Positions 38,184-46,248 of a stretch of 64,000 nucleotides of DNA are shown piece by piece. Every line of letters starts with the position of its first letter. Position 1 is the first letter of the stretch. The translations under genes were made by a program, and so were the position numbers. Source of the stretch: DASYTH01 sp035762905 (lineage in GTDB: Bacteria > Actinomycetota > Actinomycetes > Mycobacteriales > Pseudonocardiaceae); the NCBI RefSeq assembly GCF_035762905.1, contig NZ_DASUCC010000095.1:124001-188000 (forward strand), in the 5' to 3' direction. Below the pieces are notes generated by a model. It worked only from the letters and a program-made list of their open reading frames with translations, did no database searches and was not told where the DNA came from.

Positions 38184-39320
38184 TCAGGACACCGTGCGCC
38201 ACCAGTGCTCTGCACGGGGGAGGTCGTCCAGATCGAGCGGCTCGCCCGGCCGGGGCACGACGACCCGGGCCCCTTCGGCGGCGGCGGCCGCGAGCAGCCG
38301 CTCGACCGGTTCGTCCCAGGAGTGCAGGGCCAGGTTGAAGGTCGCCCAGTGCACCGGAACCAGCACGCCACCGCCCACCGCGAGATGGGTGGCAAGGCCC
38401 TCCTCGGGCGTCATGTGGATGTCCGGCCAGTACGGCGAATAGGCGCCGATCTGCACCAGCGTCAGGTCGAACGGGCCGTGCCCGGCGCCGATCTTGGCGT
38501 AGTCGTCGAAGAACCCGGAGTCGCCGGTGTAGAAGACCCGCCGGTCCCGGCCGGCGACCACCCAGGACGCCCACAGCGTGCTGTTCTCCCCCGGCCGGCG
38601 GCGCCCGGAGAAGTGCCGCGCGGCGGTGGCGACCAGCTCGACCCCGCCGACCGTCGCGCGCTCCTCCCAGTCCAGCTCGACGATCCGGGCCGGCGGCACG
38701 CCCCAGCGTTCCAGGTGCGCGCCCACGCCGAGCGGGACCACGAACGGCACCGGCCCGGCCGCCGCCAGGCTTCGGATCGTGCGCATGTCCAGGTGGTCGT
38801 AGTGGTCGTGGGAGATCACCACCGCGTCCAGCGCGGGCAGCACGTCCAGCGGGACGGGCATCGGGTGCAGCCGGCGCGGGCCGACCGCCTGGGACGGCGA
38901 GACCCGCTCGCTCCACACCGGGTCGAACAGCACCCGGGTGCCGTCCAGCTCGACCAGCACCGACGCGTGGCCGAACCAGGTGGCGCGCAGACCGCCGGCC
39001 GACGCCGCGGCCAGGTCGGACGTGGACGGGACGACCAGCGGCACCGCGGAGCGCGGCCGGCGGCGCACCCGGTCCCGGGCCATCTCGCGCAGGATGCCGG
39101 GCCCGCTCGAGGCCGGCGCGATGCTCGCCGGAACCTCGTTGTGGAACACGCCGTCGCGAAACCGCGGCGACTGGCGCATCCGCTCGAGGCGCGCACCGGT
39201 CGCCTGGCCGCCGAGCGACGCCGGTACCTCCCACACCGCGCGGGCCAGCGCGGCGGCGGCGCCGACCGGGACGAGCAGGGCGGAGCGTCGAACGGCAATG
39301 GGCATCCGGGGCACGGGCAC
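38184..39320 (-). CDS. Metallo-beta-lactamase-fold hydrolase (NAPE-PLD/UlaG-like)
   Basis: A 378-residue protein with a hydrophobic N-terminus that may anchor it in the membrane. The MBL zinc sites are SHDHYDHLD near residue 170, GDSGFFDD near 258 and PVHWATF near 320, with the NAPE-PLD/UlaG-type LRATWFGHASVLVELDG. Relatives such as Rv0906 are of unknown substrate. GTG 39320 has GGAGAGGAT just before it. Related in fold but not close to the hydrolase at 44506. Confidence 0.85.
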   Translation of the reverse strand: MPVPRMPIAVRRSALLVPVGAAAALARAVWEVPASLGGQATGARLERMRQSPRFRDGVFHNEVPASIAPASSGPGILREMARDRVRRRPRSAVPLVVPSTSDLAAASAGGLRATWFGHASVLVELDGTRVLFDPVWSERVSPSQAVGPRRLHPMPVPLDVLPALDAVVISHDHYDHLDMRTIRSLAAAGPVPFVVPLGVGAHLERWGVPPARIVELDWEERATVGGVELVATAARHFSGRRRPGENSTLWASWVVAGRDRRVFYTGDSGFFDDYAKIGAGHGPFDLTLVQIGAYSPYWPDIHMTPEEGLATHLAVGGGVLVPVHWATFNLALHSWDEPVERLLAAAAAEGARVVVPRPGEPLDLDDLPRAEHWWRTVS

Positions 39321-39410
39321 ATCCTCTCCGGCGTCGATCAACACGCGGCTTGCCTGCGTATACCCCAATGTTGCCCGGCCACGCTGAGGCCCGGCTGAGA
39401 AGTATCGGGT

Positions 39411-39443
39411 GGGCCGAGACTTTGTCTCGGTGATCCACTGTGA
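39411..39443 (+). repeat. Dispersed hairpin repeat, copy 2
   Basis: Carries the same 19-base core GGGCCGAGACTTTGTCTCG as the copy at 17427, then TGATCCACTGTGA, with a 6-base stem at 39415-39429. It lies in the gap just beyond the stop of the radical SAM gene. Both copies lie beyond 3' gene ends and share the flanks outside the stem, so this is a repeat and not just a chance hairpin. Confidence 0.7.
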
Positions 39444-39449
39444 CAGGCC

Positions 39450-41384
39450 TTACAGCAGGGCTAGTTGCTCCTGTTGGACCGGGACATCGGTGGGTGCGCC
39501 GGCGGGGAGGCTGCCGGCCGGCCAGCCTTCGGCGTCCGGGCCCGCCTCGTGGGTGCTGTCCCGAGTGGGCGCGGGCGGGCCGAGGCCGTGCCGGCGCAGC
39601 AGCGGCTGGACGCGGGCGGCGAGCCAGCGCCGGTAGTCGCGGCCGGCGGTGCGGCGGTGGCCGTAGATCTCGCGGTAGGACGGCACCAGGTCGGGGTGCT
39701 CGCGGCCGAGCCAGCCGGCGAACCACTCCCGGGCACCGGGGCGCAGGTGCAGCGGCAGCACGGTCACCCCGGTGGCCCCGGCCTCGGCGATGGCCGAGAA
39801 CAGCGCGTCGAGCGCCTCGATCGAGTCGGTCAGCCGGGGCAACACCGGCGCCACGAACACCCCGCACGGCAGCCCGGCCTCGCGTACCCGGCGGACCAGC
39901 TCCAGCCGGGCCTGCGGGCTCGCGGTGCCCGGCTCGAGCGAGCGCTGCAGGTCCCGGTCCACCAGCGCGATCGACACGCCGATCCCCACCGACACGTCGG
40001 CGGCCGCGGCGGCGAGCAGCGGGAGGTCCCGGGACAGCACGGTGCCCTTGGTGAGGATGGAGAACGGGGTGCCGCTGTCGGCAAGCGCCCGGATGATGCC
40101 GGGCATCAGGGCGTAGCGGCCCTCGGCCCGCTGGTACGGGTCGGTGTTGGTGCCCATGGCCACGTGCTCGCGGGTCCACCGCGGCGAGCGCAGCTGCGCG
40201 GCCAGCACCTCGGGCGCGTTCACCTTCACCACGATCTGGTTGTCGAAGTCGGTGCCGGAGTCGAGGTCGAGGTAGGTGTGCGAGTGCCGGGCGTAGCAGT
40301 TGTGGCTGATCACGCCGTTGGCGATGAAGTCCCCGGTGCCGGTGGTGATGTCGAACAGCGGCAGCTCGAGACCGAGCGGTTCGACCGCGACGACGTCGAG
40401 CCGGGCGCCGGACTTGACCGCGGTCCCGTCCAGGTTCCGGTGTTCGAGCACCGCCGGGTCGACCGTGTGGAAGAACCGCAGCCGCCCGGGCAGCCCGCCG
40501 AGCAGCCGCACCCAGGGCAGCTCCTCGGTCCACCGGGACTTCTCCACCACGCAGGCGAAGCCAAGGCCGCGCAGCGCGGTCTCGGTGAGCCGGGTCAGCT
40601 CGGCGGTGCCGGTGGCGATCCGGGCGATGCCCCGGGCGCCGGTGCCGCGCGCGTCGAACACCCCGGCCAGCAGGCCCTTGGACCACTCCGCACCGGCCGG
40701 CCGCGGCACCTCGAGCAGCCGGTCGGAGGCGACGTCCAGCTCGGCGAGGTAGGTCCGGGCCCTGGCCAGCGCCGCAGGCGCCCGGCCGCCGCCGCGGATC
40801 AGCCCGCACAGGTAGCCCAGCCGGTACTCGGTGAGCTGTTTGGGCGGCGCGGCGAACGCCCCGGTGCCGACCAGCTTGTTGCCGGTGGTCAGGTGCGGCC
40901 TGCGGTCCGGCCCGCGCATGGCGCCGGTGACGTGCTTCCAGCCGCGTTCGGTGAGGAACCGGTGGTCGCCGCTGGCGATCAGCGTGGTGCCGTCCGCGAG
41001 CGAGACCCGGTAGGCCGGCTTGACCGTCGACCAGTGGTCCAGCACCACGGTGGGCACGTAGCGCCGGTAGTTGCCGCGCCGTTCGGTGCCGTAGATCCGG
41101 TCACCGGGCCGCAGCTCGGCCAGCGGTCGGGTGCGCCCGTCGGCGAGCAGGATCGGGGTGTCGCCGGCCAGGCAGTAGCGGCAGCCGTGCGAGCACCCCC
41201 GGTACGGGTTGACCGACCAGTTGAACGGCATCGACGAGGCGGGCACCTTGTTGAGCACCGACTTCGCCCGAACCTCGTGGAAGACCATCCCGGCGAACTC
41301 CGGGGTCCGTACGCTGCGCACCAGGCCGGGCAGGCCCGGGAGGACCTGCTCGTCGACTCCGGTCAGCTGGCTGTCCCATCGCAC
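39450..41384 (-). CDS. Rv2578c-like radical SAM protein interrupted by an intein
   Basis: A 644-residue precursor. Residues 1-70 and 363-644 are a radical SAM protein of the Rv2578c family; the product of this SOS gene family is unknown. Residues 71-362 are an intein that starts at the third Cys position of the iron-sulfur motif. After splicing the N-extein GCSHGCRY and C-extein CYARHSHTYL join to CxxxCxxCY. The C-extein has the barrel pattern (MGTNTDPYQRAEGRYALMPG, ILTKGTVLSRDLPLL). The DNA-repair regulation comes from a perfect SOS box 9 bases before the GTG start; no Shine-Dalgarno is visible, so the mRNA may be leaderless. Confidence 0.92.
   Translation of the reverse strand: MRWDSQLTGVDEQVLPGLPGLVRSVRTPEFAGMVFHEVRAKSVLNKVPASSMPFNWSVNPYRGCSHGCRYCLAGDTPILLADGRTRPLAELRPGDRIYGTERRGNYRRYVPTVVLDHWSTVKPAYRVSLADGTTLIASGDHRFLTERGWKHVTGAMRGPDRRPHLTTGNKLVGTGAFAAPPKQLTEYRLGYLCGLIRGGGRAPAALARARTYLAELDVASDRLLEVPRPAGAEWSKGLLAGVFDARGTGARGIARIATGTAELTRLTETALRGLGFACVVEKSRWTEELPWVRLLGGLPGRLRFFHTVDPAVLEHRNLDGTAVKSGARLDVVAVEPLGLELPLFDITTGTGDFIANGVISHNCYARHSHTYLDLDSGTDFDNQIVVKVNAPEVLAAQLRSPRWTREHVAMGTNTDPYQRAEGRYALMPGIIRALADSGTPFSILTKGTVLSRDLPLLAAAAADVSVGIGVSIALVDRDLQRSLEPGTASPQARLELVRRVREAGLPCGVFVAPVLPRLTDSIEALDALFSAIAEAGATGVTVLPLHLRPGAREWFAGWLGREHPDLVPSYREIYGHRRTAGRDYRRWLAARVQPLLRRHGLGPPAPTRDSTHEAGPDAEGWPAGSLPAGAPTDVPVQQEQLALL
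40299..41174 (-). other. Intein with decayed LAGLIDADG endonuclease
   Basis: 292 codons. Block A is CLAGDTPILLADG with Cys1; block B is IASGDHRF with its His; the C-terminal end is GDFIANGVISHN followed by Cys+1. Splicing residues are thus intact. The two LAGLIDADG positions read LCGLIRGGG (intein 122-130) and LAGVFDARG (169-177), so both catalytic acidic residues are replaced (by Gly129 and Arg176). The endonuclease should not cut DNA. Confidence 0.88.
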
Positions 41385-41392
41385 GGCCCATA

Positions 41393-41410
41393 GTCGAACA
41401 CATGTTCGAC
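41393..41410. promoter_or_regulatory. LexA (SOS) box of the radical SAM gene
   Basis: GTCGAAC-ACAT-GTTCGAC is a perfect palindrome with 7-base arms and contains the actinobacterial LexA site TCGAAC-N4-GTTCGA. It lies 9-26 bases before the GTG at 41384, between the radical SAM gene and idi. The orthologue Rv2578c is among the LexA-regulated genes of M. tuberculosis, so DNA-damage control is well supported. Confidence 0.88.
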
Positions 41411-41416
41411 GCCGAG

Positions 41417-41989
41417 TCAACGGGCGGCGGGCGGCAGCTCCTCGGGGTCGCCGGCCGGCCAGCGCAGCGGGTCCGGCCCGAGCGAGCGCAGCGCCTCGAC
41501 CTGCAGCCGGCACCACGGCGAGACCTCCCGTTCGCCGGCAAGCACGGCACCGGCGAACGGCTCCCAGGCCACCCACTCCAGCGCGCCCACCTCGGCCGGC
41601 TCCGGCCGCGGCTGGTCCCGGGTGACCGCCCGGAACACCGGGCACAGCTCGTTCTCCACCACCCCGCTGGCCATCGTCGCCCGGTACCGGAACGCCGGCA
41701 GGAGCAGGTCCAATTCAGCGGCCGGCAGGCCGAGCTCGTCGTGCAGCCGGCGGACCACCGCGTCCGCGACCGGCTCGCCGGGCGCCGGGTGCCCGCAGCA
41801 GCTGTTGGTCCAGACCCCCGGCCAGGTTCGCTTGGTGTCCGCCCGGCGGGTCAGCAGCAGCGCTCCGCCCCGATCGAAGACGTAACAGGAAAACGCCAGG
41901 TGCAATGGCGTGTCCCGGTCGTGCACGGTGGCCTTGTCCGCCACCCCGACCGCTTGTCCGCGCTCGTCGAGCAGGACGACCTGCTCCAT
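41417..41989 (-). CDS. idi: Isopentenyl-diphosphate delta-isomerase (type 1)
   Basis: Interconverts IPP and DMAPP, the isoprenoid building blocks. The 190-residue Nudix-fold protein has PLHLAFSCYVFD, TWPGVWTNSCCGHPAPGE with the catalytic Cys, the Nudix-like RRLHDELGL and a C-terminal SPWCRLQ. ATG 41989 has GGAGG 9 bases upstream, and the longer frame is not family-like. It ends 6 bases from the SOS box on the same strand; the downstream gene thus has its own promoter. Confidence 0.94.
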   Translation of the reverse strand: MEQVVLLDERGQAVGVADKATVHDRDTPLHLAFSCYVFDRGGALLLTRRADTKRTWPGVWTNSCCGHPAPGEPVADAVVRRLHDELGLPAAELDLLLPAFRYRATMASGVVENELCPVFRAVTRDQPRPEPAEVGALEWVAWEPFAGAVLAGEREVSPWCRLQVEALRSLGPDPLRWPAGDPEELPPAAR

Positions 41990-42040
41990 CGCAACGGCCT
42001 CCTCCGACCCTCGCCCACCCCAACTCATCCGATTGAAGCA

Positions 42041-42056
42041 CGGTTCGCGCGAACCG
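42041..42056. promoter_or_regulatory. 16-base palindrome before idi
   Basis: CGGTTCGCGCGAACCG is a perfect palindrome 52 bases before the idi start, in the 246-base divergent gap between idi and the YibE/F gene. It is a possible operator; no regulator is indicated. Confidence 0.45.
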
Positions 42057-42135
42057 CGTTACTCCGCCGATGTCCATTTGCGACGGTCGATCCAAAAAAT
42101 TCGCGAAGCCGGCATCGGCAATTGGCGGACCGTAA

Positions 42136-42178
42136 ATCCGGGAAATGGTCGATTCCACGAAACCCGGATGCCTTTTTT
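42136..42178 (+). terminator. Hairpin plus T tract in the YibE/F leader
   Basis: ATCCGGG (42136-42142) and CCCGGAT (42163-42169) pair across 20 bases and are followed by CC and six Ts, an intrinsic-terminator layout that is rare in this GC-rich genome. GATGCC of the right arm can also pair with GGCATC at 42111, a possible alternative fold. It lies 58 bases before the YibE/F start; the whole stretch is AT-richer than its surroundings. Confidence 0.45.
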
Positions 42179-42235
42179 CGCAGCTGACCGGCGGCCGGCC
42201 GGCAACCGGCCGAGCCGGTTTGTAGGGTGCACCCC

Positions 42236-43486
42236 ATGCGCGAGACCGACACCCAGCCGATACCCCGGGTGCGGGACGACCGGCAAATGGGCCATGGCCA
42301 CCACCACGGCCCGCCGCCGCCCGCCTCCGGCCGGGTGCGCCGGCTGCTGGCCGTCCTGCTCGCGCCGTTCGCCCTGGCCGCCCTTGCCGGCACCGTGCTG
42401 CTGTTCCCCACCGGGGACGCCCCCGCGCCGGCCGGTTCCCAGCCGGTGCACGGCGACGTCACCGCCGCCCGGTCCGGGTCGTGCGGCGGCGAGGTCCAGG
42501 TGACCGCGCCGCCGGCCGCGGGCGAGTGCCTGACCGTCACGGTGCGGATGACCGACGGACCGGCCCCGGACCGCGAGGTGAGCCTGGTCGTGCCGATCGA
42601 GCCGAGCACGCCGCGGTTCAGCCCGGGCGATGCGGTGGTGCTCGCCTACGCCGGCGGTGACCCGCTGGCGGGCCAGTCCTACCAGTTGGTGGATTTCCAG
42701 CGGGACCTGCCGCTGGTGCTGCTCGCCGTGCTGTTCGCCGGCGCCGTGCTGCTGCTCGGCCGGTGGCAGGGGGCCAAGTCGCTGCTCGCGCTCGGGCTGA
42801 GCTTCCTGGTCCTGGTGCTGTTCGTGCTGCCGGCGATCATCGCCGGGGAGAACCCGCTGCTGGTCGCCTCCGCCGGCGCCGGCGTGATCATGTTCGCGGT
42901 GCTGTACCTCACCCACGGTCTGTCCGCCCGGACCTCGACGGCGGTGCTCGGCACCATGATCAGCCTGGCCCTGATCGGCGGGCTGAGCGCGCTGTTCTCC
43001 GCGCTGACCGCGCTGACCGGGCTGGACGACGAGACCGCAACGCTGATCGGCACGCTCGGACACGGGATCGACGCGCGCGGGCTGCTGCTGGCCGGCATCG
43101 TGATCGGCGCGCTCGGCGTGCTCGACGACGTCACGGTCACTCAAACCAGCGCGGTGTGGGAGCTCCGCGCGGCCAACCCGACGTTCGGCGCCCGGCAGCT
43201 GTACGCCTCGGCGACCCGGATCGGCCGCGCGCACGTGTCCGCCGCGGTGAACACGCTCGTGATGGCCTACGCCGGTGCGGCACTGCCGGTGCTGCTTTAC
43301 ACCTCGATCTCCGGGGTGGGGCTGGGCGGAATCCTGACCACCGAGTCGATCGCGCAGGAGATCGTTCGGACTCTGGTCGGCAGCATCGGTCTGGTCGCCG
43401 CGGTGCCCATTACCACCGCGGTTGCCGCCATTGTGGCCGTACAGGAGCTACCATCCCCGATCAATGACGGAATCCCGCGCCGGTGA
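42236..43486 (+). CDS. YibE/F family membrane protein
   Basis: A 416-residue protein with a His-rich cytoplasmic N-terminus (HGHHHGPPPP), a first helix around residue 38-60, an extracytoplasmic domain (about 70-145), then seven further hydrophobic helices with DFQRDLPLVLLAVLFAG and GVLDDVTVTQTSAVWEL, the YibE/F signature. The family is implicated in transport but no substrate is known. The GTG at 42227 is an alternative start. It overlaps the next gene by 23 bases. Confidence 0.9.
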   Translation: MRETDTQPIPRVRDDRQMGHGHHHGPPPPASGRVRRLLAVLLAPFALAALAGTVLLFPTGDAPAPAGSQPVHGDVTAARSGSCGGEVQVTAPPAAGECLTVTVRMTDGPAPDREVSLVVPIEPSTPRFSPGDAVVLAYAGGDPLAGQSYQLVDFQRDLPLVLLAVLFAGAVLLLGRWQGAKSLLALGLSFLVLVLFVLPAIIAGENPLLVASAGAGVIMFAVLYLTHGLSARTSTAVLGTMISLALIGGLSALFSALTALTGLDDETATLIGTLGHGIDARGLLLAGIVIGALGVLDDVTVTQTSAVWELRAANPTFGARQLYASATRIGRAHVSAAVNTLVMAYAGAALPVLLYTSISGVGLGGILTTESIAQEIVRTLVGSIGLVAAVPITTAVAAIVAVQELPSPINDGIPRR

Positions 43487-43868
43487 CGAACTGTTCCTGA
43501 TCTCCATGCTCAGGAACCCGGTCGCGACCCTGGACTCAGCACTGCGCACCGGCGCCGCCATCGTGCCGGCCGTGCTCGACGCCCTGCGCGCGGTACCCCG
43601 GCTGGCCGACGCCATGGAGAAGCTCACGCCCGCGCTGCAAGCCGCGCAGGGTTCGCTGGACCGGATCGACCGGCTGGTCACCTTCGTCGGCCAGGAGGTG
43701 CCGGAAACCCAGCTGCAGCTTGAGGAACTGCGCAAGCAGCTGATCGCGGCCACCGCCGTCAACCGGGCGCTCAACGAGTCGGTCCGGCTGCTGTCCCGGG
43801 GATTGTCCGCGATGCAGGGCGCCACCGACTTATTCGGCCGCGTCCTCGGCCCGCGCAAAGCCCCCTGA
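43464..43868 (+). CDS. Small helical protein of unknown function
   Basis: A 134-residue protein that is almost all helical by pattern: residues 22-60 hydrophobic/alanine-rich, 60-110 with repeated Gln/Leu/Glu heptads (LDRIDRLVTFVGQEVPETQL, QLEELRKQLIAATAVN). I do not recognise a family. It overlaps the YibE/F gene end by 23 bases and is followed by the convergent membrane gene, so it is part of that short plus-strand operon. A membrane-surface or scaffolding role is possible but unsupported. Confidence 0.7.
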   Translation: MTESRAGDELFLISMLRNPVATLDSALRTGAAIVPAVLDALRAVPRLADAMEKLTPALQAAQGSLDRIDRLVTFVGQEVPETQLQLEELRKQLIAATAVNRALNESVRLLSRGLSAMQGATDLFGRVLGPRKAP

Positions 43869-43870
43869 GA

Positions 43871-44509
43871 TCAATCAAGGCTTGCCACGAAGCGGGTGAC
43901 GGCCTCGGTCTTCAGCCGCTGCGCCAGGCGGCCGGACGGGGCGAGGGAGGCCAGCCGGTAGAGCGGGCGCTCGGCCGGCGGATCGCCCTTGGCCTCCGCG
44001 CGCAGTTGGGCGACCAGCAGCTCGGAGAACACCAGCGCGCTGGTGTTCTCGCTGCCGGCCAGCGCGTCGGCGAGCCGGCGCAGCATCAGGATGCCGAGCT
44101 CGCGGCCGCCGGTGCCGGAGTACATCGCGATCGGCAGGTTGATCGTCTTGCCCCCGGCGCCGAGCAGCAGGCCGATCGTCCTGGTGCCGCGCACGTCGGT
44201 GACCACCAGCTCGATCCGCTCCACCTGACGCAGGTCCACCCGCTTGCGACCGATCGTCTTGGCCACCAGCGTGCTGCCCTCCAGCCACAGTTCCCGGCGA
44301 CCGGACACCCAGGCCAGCCCGATCAGCAACAGCACCACGACGGCCGCCGTGACCAGACCCGCGACCCGCCCGGCGATCAGCCCGATCACCCCGCCGACCG
44401 CTGCGCCGAGCACCATGGCCACCGCGAGCCCCACGGCGCGCTGCCGGCGCCCCGTGCCCGGCTCGGTCACGTTGATCGGAATCCGCTCCGGCCCCGGCTG
44501 TCCCGTCAC
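43871..44509 (-). CDS. Two-helix membrane protein with PH-like domain
   Basis: A 212-residue protein with two adjacent membrane helices (residues 26-49 and 52-67) and then a beta-rich part (ELWLEGSTLVAKTIGRKRVDL, IELVVTDVRGTRTIGLLLG) that looks like a bacterial PH-type domain, followed by a helical tail. It overlaps the hydrolase below by four bases and is translated with it. Function unknown; the PH assignment is by pattern only. Confidence 0.7.
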   Translation of the reverse strand: MTGQPGPERIPINVTEPGTGRRQRAVGLAVAMVLGAAVGGVIGLIAGRVAGLVTAAVVVLLLIGLAWVSGRRELWLEGSTLVAKTIGRKRVDLRQVERIELVVTDVRGTRTIGLLLGAGGKTINLPIAMYSGTGGRELGILMLRRLADALAGSENTSALVFSELLVAQLRAEAKGDPPAERPLYRLASLAPSGRLAQRLKTEAVTRFVASLD

Positions 44510-45207
44510 AGGCCCCGCCGCCCCGGCAGCGGCTGACCCGGCTCGGCCAGGTCGAGCAGGAACGGGTTGCTGACCCGCTCCCGGCCGATCGTCGTGCTCG
44601 GACCGTGGCCGGGCAGCACGACGGTGTCGTCCGGCTGGGTCAACAGCTTGGTACGCAAGGTTTCCATCATCGTTCGGGAGTCGCCGCCGGGCAGGTCGGT
44701 CCGGCCGATGGAACCGGCGAACAGGGTGTCACCGGCGAACAGCAGCCGGCCGCCCTCGTCCAGCTCGCTGCGGAAGACGACCGAGCCGCGGGTATGGCCC
44801 GGGGTGTGGTCCACGGTGACCGACAATCCGGCCAGGTCGAGCACCGCGCCGTCGGCCAACTCGCGCACCTCGGCCGGCTCACGCATCTCCAGCCGGCCGC
44901 CGAAGAACTCGGTGGCCTGCGCGCTGAGTCCCTTGAGCGGGTCGGTGAGCATCGCCCGGTCCTCCGGGTGGATCCAGGCCGGGATGTCGTTCCCGTCGCA
45001 CACCGGGGTCACCGCGTAGACGTGGTCGAAATGGCCGTGGGTGAGCAGCACCGCAACCGGGGACAGCCGGTGCTTGGCCAACGCCTCCCGGATCGGCTCC
45101 TCGGCGTCCTGACCGGGGTCGACGATCAGGCACGGCTCCCCCTCCCCGGCCGCGATCAGGTAGCAGTTGGCCTGAAACGCGCCGGTAGGAAAGCCGACGA
45201 CGAGCAC
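44506..45207 (-). CDS. MBL-fold metallo-hydrolase (Rv2581c-like, glyoxalase II family)
   Basis: A 233-residue protein with the metal-binding THGHFDHV near residue 57, HTPGHTRGS, LFAGDTLFAGSIGRTDLPGGD and VLPGHGPSTTI, all as in glyoxalase II/persulfide-dioxygenase-like enzymes. The C-terminal glutathione-binding helical domain of true glyoxalase II is missing, so its substrate is likely another thioester. It is divergent from ppiB, in the position of Rv2581c. Confidence 0.9.
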   Translation of the reverse strand: MLVVGFPTGAFQANCYLIAAGEGEPCLIVDPGQDAEEPIREALAKHRLSPVAVLLTHGHFDHVYAVTPVCDGNDIPAWIHPEDRAMLTDPLKGLSAQATEFFGGRLEMREPAEVRELADGAVLDLAGLSVTVDHTPGHTRGSVVFRSELDEGGRLLFAGDTLFAGSIGRTDLPGGDSRTMMETLRTKLLTQPDDTVVLPGHGPSTTIGRERVSNPFLLDLAEPGQPLPGRRGL

Positions 45208-45343
45208 CGCGGAACCTCCAACGACAACGGAATGGTGTTGACCAGCCTAGTGGCAGTGGACCTCCACACTCTCCTTACCTGGTGTCCCCATAGACTGCCG
45301 CCTTGCCAGGTGGACTTTTTGGGGTCAGTCAGGGAGGACGTCG

Positions 45344-46207
45344 GTGCCGACCAACGAGCAGCGCCGCCAGACCGCCAAGCGCAAGCTGGAGCGCCAGCTT
45401 GCCCGACGGGCGGAACGGGCCAAGCGACGGCGGATCATCGGTGTCGCGGTCACCGTCGTGTCCGTGATCGCGGCGGTCGGGCTCGTCTACTGGCTGGTCA
45501 ACCTCGGCGACGGCGAGCCACCGGCCGCGGACGCGAACCCGAGCGAGACCGCTCCGCCCGAGGGGACTCCGGAGACACCGACCTCGATCCCCAGCGAGAT
45601 GGCGCCCAAACCGGCCCGCCCGAACCCGCTGGCGGCCACGGTCAACTGCGAGTACCCGGCCGGCACCGAGCCGGCGGCCAAGCCGGCCACCCCGCCGAAC
45701 GGCCAGAACATCTCGGCACAGGGCACGGTTCCGGCCACGATCTCGATGTCCGGCAACGACCTCAAGGCCACGCTGGACCGGTCGCTCGCGCCGTGCACCG
45801 TGAACAGCTTCGTCAGCCTGGCCGGCCAGGGCTACTTCAACGAGACGCCGTGCCACCGGTTGACCGTGACCGGTCTGCAGGTGCTGCAGTGCGGTGACCC
45901 ATCCGGTCAGGGCAACGGCGGCCCCGGCTACACCTTCGCCGACGAGGTGTACCCCGAGCTGAAGTACGGCCGCGGCATCCTGGCCATGGCCAACTCCGGC
46001 CCGAACACCAACGGCAGCCAGTTCTTCATCGTCTACGGCAACGCCGAGCTGCCGCCGAACTACACCGTGTTCGGCACCCTGGACGAGGAGAGCATCAAGA
46101 AGGTGGACGAGATCGCCAAGGCCGGCACCATCGCCACCCAGCCCGGCTCCGGCGACGGCAAGCCGGCCAACACGGTGACCATCAGCAAGGTCACGGTCGA
46201 GGGCTGA
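45344..46207 (+). CDS. ppiB: Membrane-anchored cyclophilin-type peptidyl-prolyl isomerase (Rv2582-like)
   Basis: Speeds proline isomerisation, here probably outside the cell. The 287-residue protein has a basic tail (1-30), one membrane helix (31-52), a Pro/Thr-rich linker (53-105) and a cyclophilin domain (118-285) with YFNETPCHRLTVTGLQVLQC, NGSQFFIVYGNAELPPNYTV FGTL split by one residue. The usual catalytic FHRxI appears as CHRLT, so activity could be altered. GTG 45344 has GGGAGG 6 bases upstream. Confidence 0.92.
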   Translation: MPTNEQRRQTAKRKLERQLARRAERAKRRRIIGVAVTVVSVIAAVGLVYWLVNLGDGEPPAADANPSETAPPEGTPETPTSIPSEMAPKPARPNPLAATVNCEYPAGTEPAAKPATPPNGQNISAQGTVPATISMSGNDLKATLDRSLAPCTVNSFVSLAGQGYFNETPCHRLTVTGLQVLQCGDPSGQGNGGPGYTFADEVYPELKYGRGILAMANSGPNTNGSQFFIVYGNAELPPNYTVFGTLDEESIKKVDEIAKAGTIATQPGSGDGKPANTVTISKVTVEG

Positions 46208-46217
46208 CCGGGCCGGC

Positions 46218-46248
46218 GGTGACCTCGGCTCAGGAGGCCGAGGTCACC
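46218..46248. terminator. Hairpin between ppiB and relA
   Basis: Twelve-base perfect arms (46218-46229, 46237-46248) with a 7-base loop lie between the convergent genes; the relA stop codon is at the edge of the loop. It can end both transcripts. Confidence 0.75.

Noticed and set aside
42041..42056. SOS box before idi
   Set aside because: CGGTTCGCGCGAACCG contains GTTCG and CGAAC but in the reverse order of a LexA site, with the wrong spacer.
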